From contig JAGTSE010000019.1 in the NCBI GenBank assembly GCA_018261615.1, positions 1-62,932 on the forward strand: 62,932 nt of DNA, written 5' to 3'. This document shows, piece after piece, positions 32,455 to 42,635 of this stretch; within the stretch, counting starts at the first letter, position 1; each line of letters begins with the position of its first letter. The notes under the pieces are model-generated. The model saw only the letters and a list, made by a program, of their open reading frames with translations. It made no database searches and was not told the DNA's origin. The translations under genes and the position numbers were made by a program. This DNA comes from Pseudomonadota bacterium (GTDB lineage: Bacteria > Pseudomonadota > Gammaproteobacteria > Enterobacterales > Enterobacteriaceae).

Positions 32455-34131
32455 TTAGCCCGTCACTGCTTCTTCAACCGGCGGTTTCTCCAGCAGCGTT
32501 ATCATGGTATTGGCGATTTCGCGTTCACCCATCACCACCTGGTTGGCGCCGCGCTCGGTAATGTAATCCACTTCATCGTCGTAATGCGCGCGGGCAATAA
32601 TTTCAATGTCCGGGCATCTCTCACGCGCGGTTGCGACAATCTCCCCGGCTTCGTAACCATTCGGAATGGTCAGCAGCAGCCAGCGGGCGCAGTCAAGATG
32701 CGCCAGATTCATGATCTCTTCATTGGTGGCATTGCCCAGTACGGCGCGGATCCCACGCGCGCGCAACTCATCCACTCGGGTGCGCGAGGTTTCAATCACC
32801 ACCAGCGGAATACCCTGCGCCATCAGTTTTTCGCCCAGCAGGCTACCGACGCGGCCAAACCCAACCAGCAGCGCATGGTTGCAGATATCCACCGGGATCT
32901 GCTTCTCTTCTTCAATGGCTTCTTCCAGCGTTTGTTCTTCCAGCGTCTCGTTTTTGTTGAGGTACTTCTCCAGCAGCGTAAACAGCACCGGGTTGAGCAT
33001 AATCGACAGGATAGCGCCCGCCAGCACCAGGTTTTGCCCGGCCTGTGGTAGCAGTCCCAGCGACATCCCCAGGCTTGCCAGGATAAAAGCGAACTCACCA
33101 ATCTGCGCCAGGCTGGCGGCAATGGTCAGCGCGGTGCGCGGCGAGTGGCCAAACAGGCGCACCAGGAAGAAGGCGGCCACCGATTTACCGAAGATGATGA
33201 TCGCCATCGTGCCGAGCACCGCCAGCGGCTGTTCGATCAGGATCATCGGGTCGAACAGCATACCGACGGAGACAAAGAACAGCACCGCAAACGCGTCGCG
33301 CAGCGGCAGAGTGTCGTGCGCCGCCCGATGGCTGAGCTCGGATTCATTCAGCACCATACCGGCGAAGAATGCGCCAAGGGCGAAGGAGACATCAAACAGT
33401 TCGACGGCACCAAAGGCGATGCCGAGCGCCAGTGCCAGCACGGAGAGAGTAAACAGTTCGCGCGAACCGGTTGCGGCGCTACGCGCCATGATCCACGGCA
33501 CCAGACGGCGGCCAACCAGCATCATTATGGCGATAAAAGCCACCACTTTACCGATGGTGATGCTCATATCCAGCGCCAGCGATGTCAGCCCAACGTTGTC
33601 TTTTTCCATCATCCCGGCGACGGCGGGTAGCAGCACCAGTGTCAGCACCATCACCAGATCTTCAACAATCAGCCAGCCGATGGCGATTTGCCCGCGCTGG
33701 CTGTCGATAAGCTGTCGCTCCTCAAGCGCGCGCAACAACACCACCGTACTGGCGGTGGAAAGACATAACCCAAAGACAATACCGGTCATAAGAGACCAAC
33801 CCGACAGTACGGAAAGCGCCATACCCAGCAGCGTCGCGACGGCAATTTGCGCAATCGCTCCGGGAATGGCGATCGACTTTACCGCCATCAAATCCTTTAA
33901 TGAGAAGTGCAACCCAACGCCGAACATCAGCAGAATCACACCTAATTCCGCCAGTTCGGACGCCAGTTGAGTATCGGCGACAAAGCCCGGTGTAAACGGC
34001 CCGGACAGCACACCCGCTAACAAGTAACCCACCAGAGGAGAAATTCGCAGTTTATTGGCAAGCATGCCGAGAATAAAGGCCAGTACAAGGCCACCGACAA
34101 TGGTGGTGATAAGCGGTGTGGTGTGATGCAT
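32455..34131 (-). CDS. ybaL: YbaL, KefB/KefC-type cation:proton antiporter
   Basis: A 558-residue CPA2 antiporter. About twelve membrane helices occupy residues 1-385, then a cytoplasmic RCK/TrkA-N domain begins NHALLVGFGRVGSLLGEKL with the nucleotide-binding GxGxxG. It probably exchanges potassium or sodium for protons; ligand gating by NAD(H) or glutathione is inferred from Kef relatives. Convergent with hipA, and in the E. coli place before fsr. Confidence 0.93.
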   Translation of the reverse strand: MHHTTPLITTIVGGLVLAFILGMLANKLRISPLVGYLLAGVLSGPFTPGFVADTQLASELAELGVILLMFGVGLHFSLKDLMAVKSIAIPGAIAQIAVATLLGMALSVLSGWSLMTGIVFGLCLSTASTVVLLRALEERQLIDSQRGQIAIGWLIVEDLVMVLTLVLLPAVAGMMEKDNVGLTSLALDMSITIGKVVAFIAIMMLVGRRLVPWIMARSAATGSRELFTLSVLALALGIAFGAVELFDVSFALGAFFAGMVLNESELSHRAAHDTLPLRDAFAVLFFVSVGMLFDPMILIEQPLAVLGTMAIIIFGKSVAAFFLVRLFGHSPRTALTIAASLAQIGEFAFILASLGMSLGLLPQAGQNLVLAGAILSIMLNPVLFTLLEKYLNKNETLEEQTLEEAIEEEKQIPVDICNHALLVGFGRVGSLLGEKLMAQGIPLVVIETSRTRVDELRARGIRAVLGNATNEEIMNLAHLDCARWLLLTIPNGYEAGEIVATARERCPDIEIIARAHYDDEVDYITERGANQVVMGEREIANTMITLLEKPPVEEAVTG

Positions 34132-34328
34132 TCCGTCTCCTTTCGTTGATGCGTGGATCCCACGGTCGATGACCGCTAGCTGAGTTACAGTTTATGACAA
34201 TTTTTGCCAGTATGTTTATGAATAATTATTGAATTATGAAGAAAATAGCGATTTGGAAGAAAAAAAAGGATAACAGGGTCATCTGAAACAGAAATCGTGT
34301 GATAGGTAAGGAAATACAACAAAAAGCA

Positions 34329-34353
34329 GCGGCCAAAGAGGGATTTTGGCCGC
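34329..34353 (-). terminator. Terminator of fsr
   Basis: GCGGCCAAA and TTTGGCCGC form a nine-pair stem with a 7-base loop. Read on the minus strand it is followed by TGCTTTTTG. It starts 8 bases beyond the fsr stop. Confidence 0.8.
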
Positions 34354-34360
34354 AAGGAAA

Positions 34361-35560
34361 TCAATGTTGTGGGCGATTATCGGGCAGGAATATCGTCAGA
34401 ATTCCGAGTAATGGCAGGAAAGCACATATTTTGTAGACCAAATCGATGCTGGTGTGATCGGCAACCAGACCCAGTACCGCAGCACCAAGCCCACCCATAC
34501 CAAAGGCGAAACCAAAAAACAGCCCGGAAACCATGCCAATACGGCCTGGTAACAGCTCCTGGGCATAAACCAGGATGGCGGAGAAAGCTGATGCAAGAAC
34601 AAAACCAATTATCACCGTCAAAATTCCGGTCCAGAACAGAGATGCATAGGGTAAAACCAGCGTGAAAGGAGCAACCCCGAGAATAGAGCCCCAAATCACA
34701 TACTTTCTACCGATCTTATCGCCCAAAGGCCCGCCGATAACGGTGCCTGCGGCAACCGCAAACAGGAAGATGAACAGATGCATCTGCGCGTTTTGCACGG
34801 ATAAATCGAACTTGTACATCAGGTAAAAGGTGAAATAGCTGCTGATACTGGCCATATAGAAGTATTTGGAGAAAATCAGAATCAGCAGGATGCAGACTGC
34901 CAGCACCACTTTATTGCGTGGCAGTGGATTATTCACCGCAGCAATCTTTTTCCCTTTATTCACCCGGTGCTGGGCTGCATACCAGCGGCTCACCTGCATC
35001 AGCACGATGATCGCCAGCAGGGCGGCTAACACAAACCAGGCGACATTGCCTTTACCGTAGGGCGCAACGATCACCGCCGCCAGCAACGGGCCGAGCGAGG
35101 CACCAAAATTACCGCCTACCTGAAAAATGGACTGTGCCAGCCCGTGACGGCCGCCGGAAGCCATCCGCGCCACGCGCGACGATTCTGGATGGAACACCGA
35201 AGAGCCAGTACCGACCAGCGCCGCGGCAATCAGCACCGTTGTAAAATTACCCGCCAGTGCCAGCAGCACCAGCCCGCTGAGGGTAAAACACATACCAATG
35301 GGCAACGACCACGGCATTGGATGTTTATCTGTCCAGTAACCGACCACCGGTTGCAGCAGCGAGGAGGCAACCTGGAAGGTGAGGGTGATAAACCCAATCT
35401 GCACAAATGACAGAGAAAAATCGGCTTGTAGCAGCGGGTAAATCGCCAGCAGCAGCGACTGGATCATATCGTTAAGCAGGTGCGAAAGGCTGATTGCACC
35501 AAGAATACCGAACGAGGTGCGCGCGACCGGAGGAGTCTGCGACGTTTCACTGATTGCCAT
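34361..35560 (-). CDS. fsr: Fosmidomycin resistance MFS exporter Fsr
   Basis: A 399-residue major facilitator with twelve membrane segments. SHLLNDMIQSLLLAIYPLLQ lies in TM1 and the MFS-type loop GDKIGRKYVIWGS between the halves. It exports fosmidomycin in E. coli. The ATG at 35560 gives MAISETSQTPPVARTSFG; the longer frame by three residues lacks support. Divergent from ushA. Confidence 0.95.
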   Translation of the reverse strand: MAISETSQTPPVARTSFGILGAISLSHLLNDMIQSLLLAIYPLLQADFSLSFVQIGFITLTFQVASSLLQPVVGYWTDKHPMPWSLPIGMCFTLSGLVLLALAGNFTTVLIAAALVGTGSSVFHPESSRVARMASGGRHGLAQSIFQVGGNFGASLGPLLAAVIVAPYGKGNVAWFVLAALLAIIVLMQVSRWYAAQHRVNKGKKIAAVNNPLPRNKVVLAVCILLILIFSKYFYMASISSYFTFYLMYKFDLSVQNAQMHLFIFLFAVAAGTVIGGPLGDKIGRKYVIWGSILGVAPFTLVLPYASLFWTGILTVIIGFVLASAFSAILVYAQELLPGRIGMVSGLFFGFAFGMGGLGAAVLGLVADHTSIDLVYKICAFLPLLGILTIFLPDNRPQH

Positions 35561-35729
35561 AAATACCACGTATGTTTTGTCAGAAGAGGAAAGAAGAACG
35601 GTAATCGTTATCCGACTAACATTACCTGCGTGGATGCTTTGAAGGAAGTCTCAATGCTGAAAACATATTTGTCTATTATTGTTTAGCATTGTAATTTCGG
35701 GTTTTTATCAATGGGTCAGGGAGAGAAGC

Positions 35730-37382
35730 ATGAATTGGCTACCAAAGAGCACCACGTTGGCGCTACTGGCAACGTTGGGCATGGCAAGCTGGCAGGTGCA
35801 GGCATACGAGCAGGACAAAACTTATAACGTCACCATCCTGCATACCAACGATCACCACGGCCACTTCTGGCGCAGTGATTACGGCGAATATGGGCTGTCG
35901 GCGCAAAAGACGCTGGTGGATGGTATTCGTAAAGAGGTGGCAGCCGAAGGTGGCAGCGTACTGCTGCTCTCCGGCGGCGACATCAATACTGGCGTACCCG
36001 AATCCGATTTACAGGATGCTGAACCGGATTTTCGCGGCATGAACCTGATTGGTTATGACGCCATGGCTGTCGGCAACCATGAATTCGATAATCCGCTCAG
36101 CGTGTTGCGTCAGCAGGAGAAGTGGGCGAAGTTCCCGTTCCTCTCCGCCAATATTTATCAGAAAAGTACCGGTGAGCGCCTGTTTAAGCCGTGGATGATC
36201 TTTAATCGCCAGGGACTGAAGATTGCCGTGATCGGTTTAACCACTGATGACACCGCTAAAATCGGCAACCCGGAGTTTTTCACCGATATTGAATTCCATA
36301 AGCCTGCCGAGGAAGCGAAGCTGGTGATTCAGGAGCTCCAGCAGAACGAAAAACCGGACGTGATCATCGCCACCACTCATATGGGTCACTATGACAATGG
36401 CGAGCACGGCTCGAATGCACCGGGCGATGTGGAGATGGCGCGCAGCCTGCCGAAAGGGGCGCTGGCGATGATTGTGGGTGGTCACTCACAAGATCCCGTA
36501 TGCATGGCTTCCGAAAACAAAAAGCAGGTCGATTACGTGCCAGGAACGCCCTGTGCGCCCGATCAGCAAAACGGTATCTGGATTGTGCAGGCCCATGAAT
36601 GGGGTAAATATGTTGGTCGCGCCGATTTCCAGTTCCGCAACGGTGAGATGAAACTGGTGCGTTATCAACTGATTCCGGTCAATCTGAAGAAGAAAGTCAC
36701 CTACGATAACGGCAAAAGTGAGCGCGTCCTCTACACGCCGGAAATTACTGAAAACCCACAGATGTTGTCGCTGCTGACACCGTTCCAGAACAAAGGCAAA
36801 GCACAGCTGGAGGTGAAAATCGGCAACTCCACTGGTCACCTGGAAGGGGATCGCAGCAAAGTCCGTTTTGTGCAAACCAACCTGGCGCGGGTGATTCTGG
36901 CTGGGCAAATGGCACGCACTGGTGCAGATCTGGCGGTGATGAGCGGCGGCGGAGTGCGTGATTCCATTGACGCGGGCGACATCACTTATAAAGATGTGCT
37001 GAAAGTGCAGCCGTTCGGTAACACGCTGGTTTACGCTACGCTGACCGGCAAAGAGCTGACAGATTATCTCACTGCTGTGGCGCAGATGAAGCCAGATTCC
37101 GGCGCCTATCCGCAGTTTGCCAACGTCAGTTTTGTCGCGAAAGACGGCAAGCTCAACGATCTGAAGATCAAAGGTGAACCGGTTGATGCAGCGAAAACGT
37201 ATCGCCTGGCAACGCTAAGTTTCAACGCCACCGGCGGTGATGGTTATCCGCGTCTTGATGATAAAGCGGGCTATGTGAATACCGGTTTTATCGATGCTGA
37301 AGTGCTGAAAGAGTTTATTCAGAAAAACTCGCCACTGGATGCGGCGGCTTTCGAACCGAAAGGGGAAGTGAGCTGGCAGTAA
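35730..37382 (+). CDS. ushA: Periplasmic UDP-sugar hydrolase/5'-nucleotidase
   Basis: A 550-residue secreted metallophosphoesterase. The Sec signal peptide ends near residue 25 (MASWQVQA). The two-metal site motifs are ILHTNDHHGHFWRSDYG, GGDINTG, AVGNHEFDNP and GGHSQD; the substrate domain with YATLTGKELTDYL and FNATGGDGYP follows. It splits UDP-sugars and nucleotides for uptake. The ATG at 35730 follows GGGAGAG; a longer frame from 35679 is not family-like. A modular repeat starts 9 bases after the stop. Confidence 0.97.
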   Translation: MNWLPKSTTLALLATLGMASWQVQAYEQDKTYNVTILHTNDHHGHFWRSDYGEYGLSAQKTLVDGIRKEVAAEGGSVLLLSGGDINTGVPESDLQDAEPDFRGMNLIGYDAMAVGNHEFDNPLSVLRQQEKWAKFPFLSANIYQKSTGERLFKPWMIFNRQGLKIAVIGLTTDDTAKIGNPEFFTDIEFHKPAEEAKLVIQELQQNEKPDVIIATTHMGHYDNGEHGSNAPGDVEMARSLPKGALAMIVGGHSQDPVCMASENKKQVDYVPGTPCAPDQQNGIWIVQAHEWGKYVGRADFQFRNGEMKLVRYQLIPVNLKKKVTYDNGKSERVLYTPEITENPQMLSLLTPFQNKGKAQLEVKIGNSTGHLEGDRSKVRFVQTNLARVILAGQMARTGADLAVMSGGGVRDSIDAGDITYKDVLKVQPFGNTLVYATLTGKELTDYLTAVAQMKPDSGAYPQFANVSFVAKDGKLNDLKIKGEPVDAAKTYRLATLSFNATGGDGYPRLDDKAGYVNTGFIDAEVLKEFIQKNSPLDAAAFEPKGEVSWQ

Positions 37383-37390
37383 CCAGCTCA

Positions 37391-37662
37391 TATACCCGTC
37401 ATACTTCAAGTTGCATGTGCGTTGGCTTTTTTATTCGGCTCATCCCTGAGCCTTACCCCTTCGGGGCTGTTGCTTACAGCGTTCAAATCTGCTCCCGGCA
37501 GATTTGTCGCTCACCCCAGTCACTTACTGGAGTAAGCGCATGGGGATTACTGAGAGACATCCTGTCTCTCACCGGAGGCCAACCTTCGGTTGGGCAAATT
37601 CGTTCCCTACGAATTTGTCGCTGCGTCGCCGTCTTCCTGCAACTCGAATTATTTAGGGGATA
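37391..37662 (+). repeat. Full-length modular hairpin repeat between ushA and ybaK
   Basis: A 272-base element starting TATACCCGTCATACTTCAAG and ending TCGAATTATTTAGGGGATA; the ends are imperfect inverted copies (TTC[A/G]AGTTGCA inside both). Internal hairpins: CCCC/GGGG (37,456-37,466), CAAATCTGC/GCAGATTTG (37,484-37,506), CCAGT/ACTGG (37,515-37,529), GAGAGACA/TGTCTCTC (37,552-37,570), CCAACC/GGTTGG (37,579-37,593), CAAATTCGT/ACGAATTTG (37,595-37,617). It contains no credible gene. It ends 4 bases before the ybaK stop. Confidence 0.9.
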
Positions 37663-37666
37663 AACG

Positions 37667-38146
37667 TTAATCGCGGCGGGCGATATCGGCAAATTTCGCG
37701 TCCAGCATTTTTGCCAGATCGCTCGCCGCCAGTTCAATATCCAGCCCGCGTTTGCCGCCGGAAACGTAAATTGAGGTGAACTCCTGCGCCGGTGCGTCAA
37801 TCAGCGTCGGCAGGCGCTTTTTCTGCCCTAGCGGGCTGATGCCGCCCACCAGATAACCGGTACTGCGCTGTGCGGCCATCGGATCGGCCATATCCACTTT
37901 TTTTGCCCCCAGCGCTTTGGCGACCTTTTTCAAATCCAGTTGACCAGCGACCGGCGTAACCGCCACGGCCAGATGTTTCATATCGCCGTTAATCGCCACC
38001 AGCAGCGTTTTATAGACCTGATCGGCATTCAGCCCCAGCTTGCGCACCACTTCATCGCCAAAATTAGTTTCGTTGGGATCGTGATCGTAAGTGTGCACCT
38101 GAAAAGAGATATTGTTTTTTTCGAGTAATTTCACGGCGGGAGTCAT
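37667..38146 (-). CDS. ybaK: Cys-tRNA(Pro)/Cys-tRNA(Cys) deacylase YbaK
   Basis: A 159-residue YbaK/EbsC-family editing enzyme, from [20 protein letters not shown] to KFADIARRD. It removes cysteine mischarged on tRNA-Pro, working with ProRS. The family's catalytic Lys is in [18 protein letters not shown] or nearby. The sRNA gene chiX lies upstream of this gene in E. coli, but the 79-base gap to ybaP here does not resemble it. Confidence 0.93.
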   Translation of the reverse strand: MTPAVKLLEKNNISFQVHTYDHDPNETNFGDEVVRKLGLNADQVYKTLLVAINGDMKHLAVAVTPVAGQLDLKKVAKALGAKKVDMADPMAAQRSTGYLVGGISPLGQKKRLPTLIDAPAQEFTSIYVSGGKRGLDIELAASDLAKMLDAKFADIARRD

Positions 38147-38225
38147 AGCAAATCCTTCTTACCACAGTCATTTCACGCCATAAGCATACGCCTGTGTGCG
38201 TCAACAAAAATAGTACCATCTTGCG

Positions 38226-39035
38226 CTATTGCGCCATCCGTTGTTGCAGTAGCGCCGGAAGATTGCCATCGCCATAGAGATGAAGCGCGCCGGCTGCCAC
38301 CACATAACGCCCCGGCGGCAACGCAAACAGGCGATCGCACCACGCCTGATTACGCTGATGCATCAGAACATCATGCAGTGGCTGGCTGAAGGTTGATGGC
38401 AAGCTGAGCTGCTCTGCGGCAGGCGGCGTTTCCAGCCACCAGCTCATCATCACCTGTAACAGGCGCGCATTTTCATGCCAGTGCGTTAAAGTGTCCTGTA
38501 GCAGTTCGATGCCGTCATCGGGTAACTGGCGCAGGATATCCAGTTGGCTGGTGGTACCTTCCAGCTCCAGCACGCTGATCTGATGCTGCTGGGCCTCCTG
38601 CAACAGTTGATAATCGACGCCATACTCCGGGCGTAGCCCCAGCCGTTGAGCCTGGGTAGCCTGAAGCACCAGCGCGATATGCCAGGCCGGGCGCTGTTCA
38701 AACTCCTCGCGCGACAGCGAAAGGGTTTGCAGCGTCTGCTCAAGCTGGCTCAGGATCTGTGGATTCAGGCGCTCTTCGAGCGGTGCAGCGGGAGGAAGGT
38801 TATCAAAAGGGGAATCGGAACTGGCAATATCCGCTTCAACGATCAGCGCGTCGGCATGACGCAGTTTGTGCAGCAGCAATTCCGGCAGCGGCGACATGCC
38901 ATAGGTGCCCATATGAATACTGCCGACCAGGTGCAGATGCTGGCCGCCGGGCAGCGTGATATCTATTGCCGGCCAGCGATAGCGGCGCACACGAAGCGCG
39001 AAAAAAAAGTTTTTCAATCGTTGAAACAGAGTCAT
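38226..39035 (-). CDS. ybaP: TraB/GumN family protein YbaP
   Basis: A 269-residue protein of the TraB/PrgY/GumN (Tiki-like) family. The GSIHMGTYGM motif lies near residue 37, GRYVVAAGALHLYGDGNLP close to the C-terminus, and conserved Glu in ADALIVEADI. Tiki relatives are metal-dependent proteases; activity in YbaP is not established. ATG at 39035 follows GGAAAG; an ATG at 39062 is possible. Upstream of it is the copA terminator. Confidence 0.85.
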   Translation of the reverse strand: MTLFQRLKNFFFALRVRRYRWPAIDITLPGGQHLHLVGSIHMGTYGMSPLPELLLHKLRHADALIVEADIASSDSPFDNLPPAAPLEERLNPQILSQLEQTLQTLSLSREEFEQRPAWHIALVLQATQAQRLGLRPEYGVDYQLLQEAQQHQISVLELEGTTSQLDILRQLPDDGIELLQDTLTHWHENARLLQVMMSWWLETPPAAEQLSLPSTFSQPLHDVLMHQRNQAWCDRLFALPPGRYVVAAGALHLYGDGNLPALLQQRMAQ

Positions 39036-39086
39036 ACGCGCTTTCCGGGAGAAAAACCCCATGCTAACGCGGCGGGCTGTAAGGTG

Positions 39087-39112
39087 CAAACCCCGCCGTC
39101 TGCACGGCGGGG
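39087..39112 (-). terminator. Terminator of copA
   Basis: CCCCGCCG and CGGCGGGG form a perfect eight-pair GC stem with a six-base loop, 13 bases after the copA stop, followed on the minus strand by TTTG. Confidence 0.75.
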
Positions 39113-39125
39113 CAACATCGACTGG

Positions 39126-41624
39126 CTAATGGCGAGGTTTAAAACGCAGCAGACGGTTGGCGTTGCTGACCACCGTAATGGAGGAAAGCGCCATTGCTGC
39201 ACCCGCCACAACCGGGTTGAGCAGGGTGCCGGTCAGCGGCCAGAGAATTCCGGCGGCAATGGGAATTCCCAGCGAGTTATAGACAAACGCCCCCAGCAGG
39301 TTTTGCTTCATATTGCGCAGCGTCGCTTTGGCAATCGCCAGCGCATCAGCCACACCCAGCAAGCTATGGCGCATCAACGTAATCGCGGCAGTTTCAATGG
39401 CTACATCGCTGCCGCTGCCCATGGCGATCCCGACATTGGCCTGCGCCAGCGCGGGCGCGTCGTTTATGCCATCACCCACCATCGCCACCTGGCGGCCCTG
39501 CCGTTGTAGGTTTTTGATCGCCTCGGCTTTGCCGTCAGGTAGAACGCCGGCAATTACCTCATCAATCCCGGCCTCTTTGGCAATCGCGTTGGCCGTAATG
39601 GGATTATCACCGGTAAGCATCACCAGGCGATAACCGGCGCGGTACAGGCGTTGCAAGGCTTCCACGCTGTCATCGCGCAGCGGATCGCGAATAGCGAATA
39701 GCGCTACGGTGACGCCATCTACCGCCAGCAGCACTGGCGTTGCTCCGAGACTGGCCTGAGTGGCTATCTCATCGTCAAGCGCGCGGGTACCCACATTCTG
39801 CTCTGCCAGCAGAGCCTGATTGCCGAGCAATACAGTGCGTCCATCGACAATACCGCTGACGCCCAGCCCGCGTAACGTGCGAAATTGATTAACCGTCGGC
39901 AGCGCATCGCTGCCCGCTTTTTCCACGAACGCCCGCGCCAGCGGGTGGCTGGAACCTTGCTCCAGTGCCGCCGCCAGACGCAGCGCCGCCGAATCATCGC
40001 CATACAGCGTTTTCACACTGACCACTTCCGGCTTGCCGCGCGTTAGGGTGCCGGTTTTATCAAACACAATCGTATCCAGCGTACTGGCGCGTTGCAGGGC
40101 ATCGGCATCGCGTACCAGCACGCCAAATTCAGCGGCGCGACCGACGCCGGAGATAATCGACATCGGCGTTGCCAGTCCCAGCGCGCACGGACAGGCAATA
40201 ATCAGCACGGTAGTGGCGATCACCAGCGTATAGACGATTTGCGGCGCAGGACCAGCGAAGTACCAGATTGCGCCGCTGAGCAGCGCGATAGCGACCACTA
40301 CCGGCACAAATACTGCCGAAATACGGTCAGCCAGTTGACCAATCTCCGGCTTGCTGCTTTGCGCCTGACGCACCATCCGGATGATGCGAGAAAGTGTGGT
40401 GTGGCTACCGACCGCGCTGGCGGTAAACAGCACGCTACCATCCTGCACCACCGTCCCGGCGTGAATGCTTTCGCCGATACTTTTTTCTTGTGGCTCGGGT
40501 TCGCCGGTCAGCATCGCTTCATCAAACCAGGCTTCGCCCTCGCTGATTTCACCGTCGACCGGCACGCGATCGCCGGTGGTAAGACGCAATGTCATTCCCT
40601 GCTGTACTTCCGCCAGTGGCAGATTTTTCTCGCCGTCATCGGTGACGACCCGCGCGGTTGGCGGTGTTAAATCCAGTAAGCGTTCCTGCGCTTTCGATGA
40701 ACGCTGGCGGGCACGGGCTTCCAGCATATGGCCGAGATTAATCAGGCCGATAATCATCACGCTCGCTTCGTAATAAAGATGGCGGGCTTCCATCGGGAAC
40801 CACTGCGGCCAGATATTAACGCTCATCGAATAGAGCCAGGCTGCACCGGTTCCCAGCGCCACCAGCGTATCCATGGTGGCGGAGCCATTACGCAGACTTT
40901 TCCACGCGCTGGAGTAGAAATGCCCACCGGCGACAATCATCACCGCCAGGGTAATCAGACCGATAAACAGCCACAGGGCGCGGTTACTGTCGGTGACCAT
41001 CATATTGTCGCCCATCATGCCCCAGACCATGATGGGCACGCCGACCACCAGCGCGACAATCGCCTGGCAGCGGAAGCGCTTCATGGTAGCGAGCGCGGTT
41101 TCCTGCTGGCGCTCGCGGCGTTTAATATCGTCTTCTATCGCTTCAGCGCCGTAGCCCGCTTGCTCTACGGCACTGACTAATTCAGCGGCGGGCGCGCTAC
41201 CCATGACTAACGCGGTGCGCTCCGCCAGGTTGACCCGTGCCTGCGTCACGCCCGGTACGGCCTGCAAGGCTTTTTGTACCCGGGAAACACAACTGGCGCA
41301 GCTCATGCCGTTGATCAATAGCTGTTGGCTGTCATCAAGGTCGCCGGCTGCCGGAAGCTCATGTGTGGCCGCTGTCAGTGCTTCCGACGGGAGCGATGAC
41401 TCTGCCAGCGGTTTAGCCTTTGGGTGGCTTAAGCTCGCGCCGTATCCGGCTTCTTTAATGGTCGCGATCAGCGCCTCAGCGCTGGCGCTGCCGGTGACTT
41501 CCGCACGTTCAATGGTCACATCCGCCTGTTCAACATCGGGGCGTTTTTCCAGACTCTCTTTGACGCGTTTAACGCAATGACCGCAGGAAAGGCCATCCAG
41601 CTTTAGTTCTATGGTATGAGACAT
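39126..41624 (-). CDS. copA: Copper(I)-exporting P-type ATPase CopA
   Basis: An 832-residue P1B ATPase that pumps Cu(I) from cytoplasm to periplasm. There are two N-terminal heavy-metal domains (GLSCGHC near residue 12, GMSCASC near residue 108), eight membrane helices with the CPC site in [15 protein letters not shown], the phosphorylation site DKTGTLTRG and the hinge [18 protein letters not shown] precedes the ATG at 41624. The promoter has a CueR box, and a -1 frameshift site after the first metal domain should yield a short chaperone form. Confidence 0.97.
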   Translation of the reverse strand: MSHTIELKLDGLSCGHCVKRVKESLEKRPDVEQADVTIERAEVTGSASAEALIATIKEAGYGASLSHPKAKPLAESSLPSEALTAATHELPAAGDLDDSQQLLINGMSCASCVSRVQKALQAVPGVTQARVNLAERTALVMGSAPAAELVSAVEQAGYGAEAIEDDIKRRERQQETALATMKRFRCQAIVALVVGVPIMVWGMMGDNMMVTDSNRALWLFIGLITLAVMIVAGGHFYSSAWKSLRNGSATMDTLVALGTGAAWLYSMSVNIWPQWFPMEARHLYYEASVMIIGLINLGHMLEARARQRSSKAQERLLDLTPPTARVVTDDGEKNLPLAEVQQGMTLRLTTGDRVPVDGEISEGEAWFDEAMLTGEPEPQEKSIGESIHAGTVVQDGSVLFTASAVGSHTTLSRIIRMVRQAQSSKPEIGQLADRISAVFVPVVVAIALLSGAIWYFAGPAPQIVYTLVIATTVLIIACPCALGLATPMSIISGVGRAAEFGVLVRDADALQRASTLDTIVFDKTGTLTRGKPEVVSVKTLYGDDSAALRLAAALEQGSSHPLARAFVEKAGSDALPTVNQFRTLRGLGVSGIVDGRTVLLGNQALLAEQNVGTRALDDEIATQASLGATPVLLAVDGVTVALFAIRDPLRDDSVEALQRLYRAGYRLVMLTGDNPITANAIAKEAGIDEVIAGVLPDGKAEAIKNLQRQGRQVAMVGDGINDAPALAQANVGIAMGSGSDVAIETAAITLMRHSLLGVADALAIAKATLRNMKQNLLGAFVYNSLGIPIAAGILWPLTGTLLNPVVAGAAMALSSITVVSNANRLLRFKPRH
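41413..41424 (-). promoter_or_regulatory. copA programmed -1 frameshift site for CopA(Z)
   Basis: On the minus strand C CCA AAG GCT AAA reads through in frame 0, but a -1 slip on CCCAAAG gives CCC AAA GGC TAA and stops. The product would be 70 residues, just the first copper-binding domain. This slippery heptamer and product length match the E. coli copA event that makes the copper chaperone CopA(Z). I did not fold the downstream RNA. Confidence 0.82.
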
Positions 41625-41676
41625 GGTAGATCTCCTTGGTTGTGATGCTTCAATACTGAGTAACATGAAGCTTAAA

Positions 41677-41699
41677 CCTTCCATCAAGGGGAAGGTCAA
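41677..41699 (-). promoter_or_regulatory. CueR-controlled copA promoter
   Basis: Read on the minus strand, TTGACC is followed by CCTTCCCCTTGATGGAAGG, a MerR-type dyad within the -35/-10 spacer, as in the E. coli copA promoter. CueR bound with Cu(I) should unwind the long spacer and activate. The cueR gene is divergent, 67 bases away. Confidence 0.85.
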
Positions 41700-41765
41700 G
41701 GCGGTTTTTAGCGATTTATTGTGCTAACGTATTCTCTGACGCGCGGCCTTTGACAAGGTGAAAAA

Positions 41766-42173
41766 ATGAATATCAGCGATGTGGCAAAAAAAACCGGTTT
41801 AACCAGCAAAGCGATTCGTTTTTATGAAGAGAAAGGGCTGGTGACGCCGCCGCTGCGCAGCGAGAACGGCTATCGCAGCTACAGCCAGCAGCATCTGAAC
41901 GAACTGACGCTGCTGCGCCAGGCGCGACAGGTTGGTTTTAACCTTGAAGAGTGTGGCGAGCTGGTGACGTTGTTCAACGATCCGGCCCGCCACAGCGCCG
42001 ATGTAAAAGCCCGGACATTGCAAAAAGTGGCGGAGATTGAGCGGCATATTAAAGAATTACAGGTCATGCGCACGCAACTGTTGGCGCTGGCGGATTCCTG
42101 CCCTGGCGATGACAGTGCCGAGTGCCCGATTATTGATAACCTTTCCGGCTGCTGCCATCACGCGATGGGTTGA
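41766..42173 (+). CDS. cueR: Copper-sensing regulator CueR
   Basis: A 135-residue MerR-family activator. The DNA-binding domain covers residues 1-70 ([20 protein letters not shown]) and a dimer helix follows. The Cu(I) loop has Cys112 and Cys120, the same numbers as E. coli CueR. An extra CC near residue 129 is also usual. It should switch on copA opposite it and cueO elsewhere. Confidence 0.97.
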   Translation: MNISDVAKKTGLTSKAIRFYEEKGLVTPPLRSENGYRSYSQQHLNELTLLRQARQVGFNLEECGELVTLFNDPARHSADVKARTLQKVAEIERHIKELQVMRTQLLALADSCPGDDSAECPIIDNLSGCCHHAMG

Positions 42174-42176
42174 GCG

Positions 42177-42635
42177 CTATTCGCTCACGGCTTTAACCCG
42201 CAGCGTAATGCCTTCCACGGCAATTACTTCGACGCGCGTGCCAGCGGCGAGATCGTCGTCGGCGCTGACCGGCCACGAGCTGTCGCCGACGCGCATATGA
42301 CCATGCCCATTAACCAGTGCGTTATCCAGTTGAAAGCGGCGTCCTACCAGTTGTTGCCCGCGAAGATTAAGCGAGGCATCGGCGGGTTTCTGCTGTTTCA
42401 ATCGGCAACTGAGCCATTTCCACCATAGCCAGGCCGCCAGCAGGGTGAGCAAGGCAAATAGCACGCCTTGCCACTCCCAACTGAAAGGGATGATCCACGC
42501 CAGTAAACCGGTGATCACTGCCGCCACGCCGCTCCACAACAAGTAGCCATTACCGCCGAGCATTTCGGCGGCGAGCAGCAATCCGCCCAGCACCAGCCAG
42601 GCGAAGTGGGTGTGTTCGAGCAGCAGCACGATCAT
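42177..42635 (-). CDS. ybbJ: NfeD-like membrane protein YbbJ
   Basis: A 152-residue protein with three or four N-terminal membrane segments (to about residue 75) and a soluble OB-fold NfeD domain ([20 protein letters not shown]). It is the partner of the SPFH protein QmcA; ybbJ begins 4 bases inside the end of qmcA. Likely involved in membrane-protein quality control or microdomain organisation; exact role unknown. Confidence 0.92.
   Translation of the reverse strand: MIVLLLEHTHFAWLVLGGLLLAAEMLGGNGYLLWSGVAAVITGLLAWIIPFSWEWQGVLFALLTLLAAWLWWKWLSCRLKQQKPADASLNLRGQQLVGRRFQLDNALVNGHGHMRVGDSSWPVSADDDLAAGTRVEVIAVEGITLRVKAVSE

Noticed and set aside
32666..33970. 434-codon plus-strand frame opposite ybaL
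   Set aside because: Ser/Arg-rich antisense shadow of a membrane transporter gene, with no start signals.
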